The position numbers were made by a program, and so were the translations under genes. Positions 6,754 through 7,728 of a stretch of 7,728 bases of DNA are shown piece after piece (position 1 is the first letter of the stretch; the number at the start of each line of letters is the position of its first letter). The DNA lies in NCBI GenBank assembly GCA_002712045.1, contig PARX01000039.1:7227-14954 (forward strand), written 5' to 3'. The notes below the pieces were generated by a model. The model saw only the letters and a program-made list of their open reading frames with translations. It searched no databases and was not told the DNA's origin. The stretch is from Paracoccaceae bacterium. Lineage in GTDB: Bacteria; Pseudomonadota; Alphaproteobacteria; Rhodobacterales; Rhodobacteraceae.

Positions 6754-7728
6754 TTAAGATCTGTGTTTATTCTCAGGCTTAAAACTTGTCTCAAGCGGGG
6801 ATCTTGGTTCATTTACCCATATTTCTCGATTTGGATGCATTCCCGCACCATAAACCGCTGAAACTGCAGAAAATCGCATACGGTTTAATAATCGAGTGTC
6901 TGCAGTCCCAACATCTGGATGAGTACCTCCATTATTCTCAACTTCTTCTTCCCAAGTAGCTTTGCGCCTCTCCGCAGTTTCTGGATCAGAGAGTTCAAGA
7001 CAATTTAATTCATTTTTATTTAGATCAACCGTAATTCTGTCCCCATCCATTAATAATCCAATAGGGCCACCCACAGCAGCTTCGGGCCCAACATGACCAA
7101 TTACCAATCCTACAGATCCTCCTGAAAAACGCCCATCCGTCATTAATCCAACAACAATATTTTTTTGCCGACAGAGCGCCGTAATTCTAGAAGTAGAATC
7201 TAACATTTCCGGCATACCTGGACCTCCAACTGGGCCTTCATATCTGACGACAATCATATCAAAATTTTCAAATGAGGCTGGGTTTTTTTCTAATGTATCA
7301 AGCAAAGCTTGCTCTCCATTGAATACTTTTGCTTGACCAGTAAAAATATTATTTTCTAGGCCTCCCTCCACACCGGCTAATTTCAAAACAGAGCTATATT
7401 CTGGTGATAAGTTGCCACCCAACACTCTTAAGCCGCCTGTGGCTTTAAATGGATTTTTTACAGAATAGATTACATCACCGTCGGGCATTGGAGGATTAAG
7501 TCTCTTAAGTTGCTCAGCAAGAGTTTCACCGGTACATGTTAGGGTTTCGCCATTTAATAGGCCTGCCTCAAGTAAATCTTTAACTATCACTTGCACGCCC
7601 CCTTTATCATCGATATCCACCATTGAATATTTTCCAAATGGTCGGGCATTAATAACGACTGGAATTACGTTTTCAGATAAGTGGTTAAATTCGGCAGCGC
7701 TCATAATATCCGTCGTAAAATTTTTATA
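6754..7728 (-). CDS. IlvD/Edd-family dehydratase, C-terminal part (N-terminus beyond right edge)
   Basis: The frame is open to the right edge, so the Met at 7704 is internal: eight residues before it (YKNFTTDI) continue the reading frame, and about 316 aa follow it, while family members have about 550-600 aa. The family dehydrates 2,3-dihydroxy acids using an Fe-S cluster; members include dihydroxy-acid dehydratase (branched-chain amino acid synthesis), phosphogluconate dehydratase and sugar-acid dehydratases. Seen here, numbered from that Met, are RPFGKYSMVD (21-30), GETLAEQL (59-66), the signature RYEGPVGGPGMPEM (154-167), MTDGRFSGGSVG (188-199) with the conserved catalytic Ser, and GHVGPEAAVGGP (203-214). 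The Fe-S cysteines would lie in the missing half. The C-terminal tail (RFSAVSAVYGAGMHPNREIW and after) differs from ordinary IlvD endings, so a sugar-acid or other substrate is possible. It is the upstream partner of matB. Confidence 0.87.
   Translation of the reverse strand, partial: YKNFTTDIMSAAEFNHLSENVIPVVINARPFGKYSMVDIDDKGGVQVIVKDLLEAGLLNGETLTCTGETLAEQLKRLNPPMPDGDVIYSVKNPFKATGGLRVLGGNLSPEYSSVLKLAGVEGGLENNIFTGQAKVFNGEQALLDTLEKNPASFENFDMIVVRYEGPVGGPGMPEMLDSTSRITALCRQKNIVVGLMTDGRFSGGSVGLVIGHVGPEAAVGGPIGLLMDGDRITVDLNKNELNCLELSDPETAERRKATWEEEVENNGGTHPDVGTADTRLLNRMRFSAVSAVYGAGMHPNREIWVNEPRSPLETSFKPENKHRS

Noticed and set aside
7702..7704. ATG at 7704 as the true start of the dehydratase
   Set aside because: The frame stays open to the window edge, and the protein would lack the whole Fe-S half of the family; the Met is internal.

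Overview
The window is AT-rich bacterial DNA with short intergenic gaps, weak Shine-Dalgarno sites and compact genes. Its content is a DmdA-like folate enzyme, a YtcJ-type amidohydrolase, an FMN 2-hydroxy-acid dehydrogenase, malonyl-CoA synthetase and an IlvD/Edd dehydratase. This suggests a streamlined, low-GC heterotrophic proteobacterium, most likely a marine alphaproteobacterium. The lineage is an inference from gene content and composition; no rRNA or other marker gene is present.

Layout, left to right. (1) 1-587, minus strand: N-terminal two-thirds or less of a GcvT/DmdA-family aminomethyltransferase-fold protein, running off the left edge. (2) 588-746: divergent intergenic region with a small hairpin in the leader of gene 1. 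(3) 747-1103, plus: small exported four-cysteine protein of unknown function, followed by a perfect 11-bp hairpin. (4) 1256-2923, plus: Amidohydro_3 (YtcJ-like) metal-dependent hydrolase. (5) 3009-3626, minus: class I SAM methyltransferase, preceded at 3653-3805 by a very basic 50-aa ORF on the same strand. (6) 3906-5054, plus: FMN-dependent L-2-hydroxy-acid dehydrogenase, followed 16 bp later by a 42-aa DUF2256 Cys-rich mini-protein (5071-5199). (7) 5225-6742, minus: malonyl-CoA synthetase MatB, in an apparent operon behind (8) an IlvD/Edd-family dehydratase (6754 to the right edge, N-terminus missing).

The enzymes fit a lifestyle of scavenging small organic and C1 compounds: oxidation of 2-hydroxy acids, activation of malonate to malonyl-CoA, dehydration of a polyhydroxy acid, and a folate-linked methyl or C1 transfer. 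Only dehydratase-matB looks like a multi-gene transcription unit of metabolic genes. The rest are single genes or gene plus mini-gene pairs with alternating orientation.

I see no mobile element, CRISPR array, tRNA, rRNA or phage gene. No clear multi-gene new system is visible. The least explained items are the two mini-proteins (50 and 42 aa), the small exported protein and the dehydratase-MatB pairing. No stretch over 300 bases lacks a gene once the partial and small genes are included.
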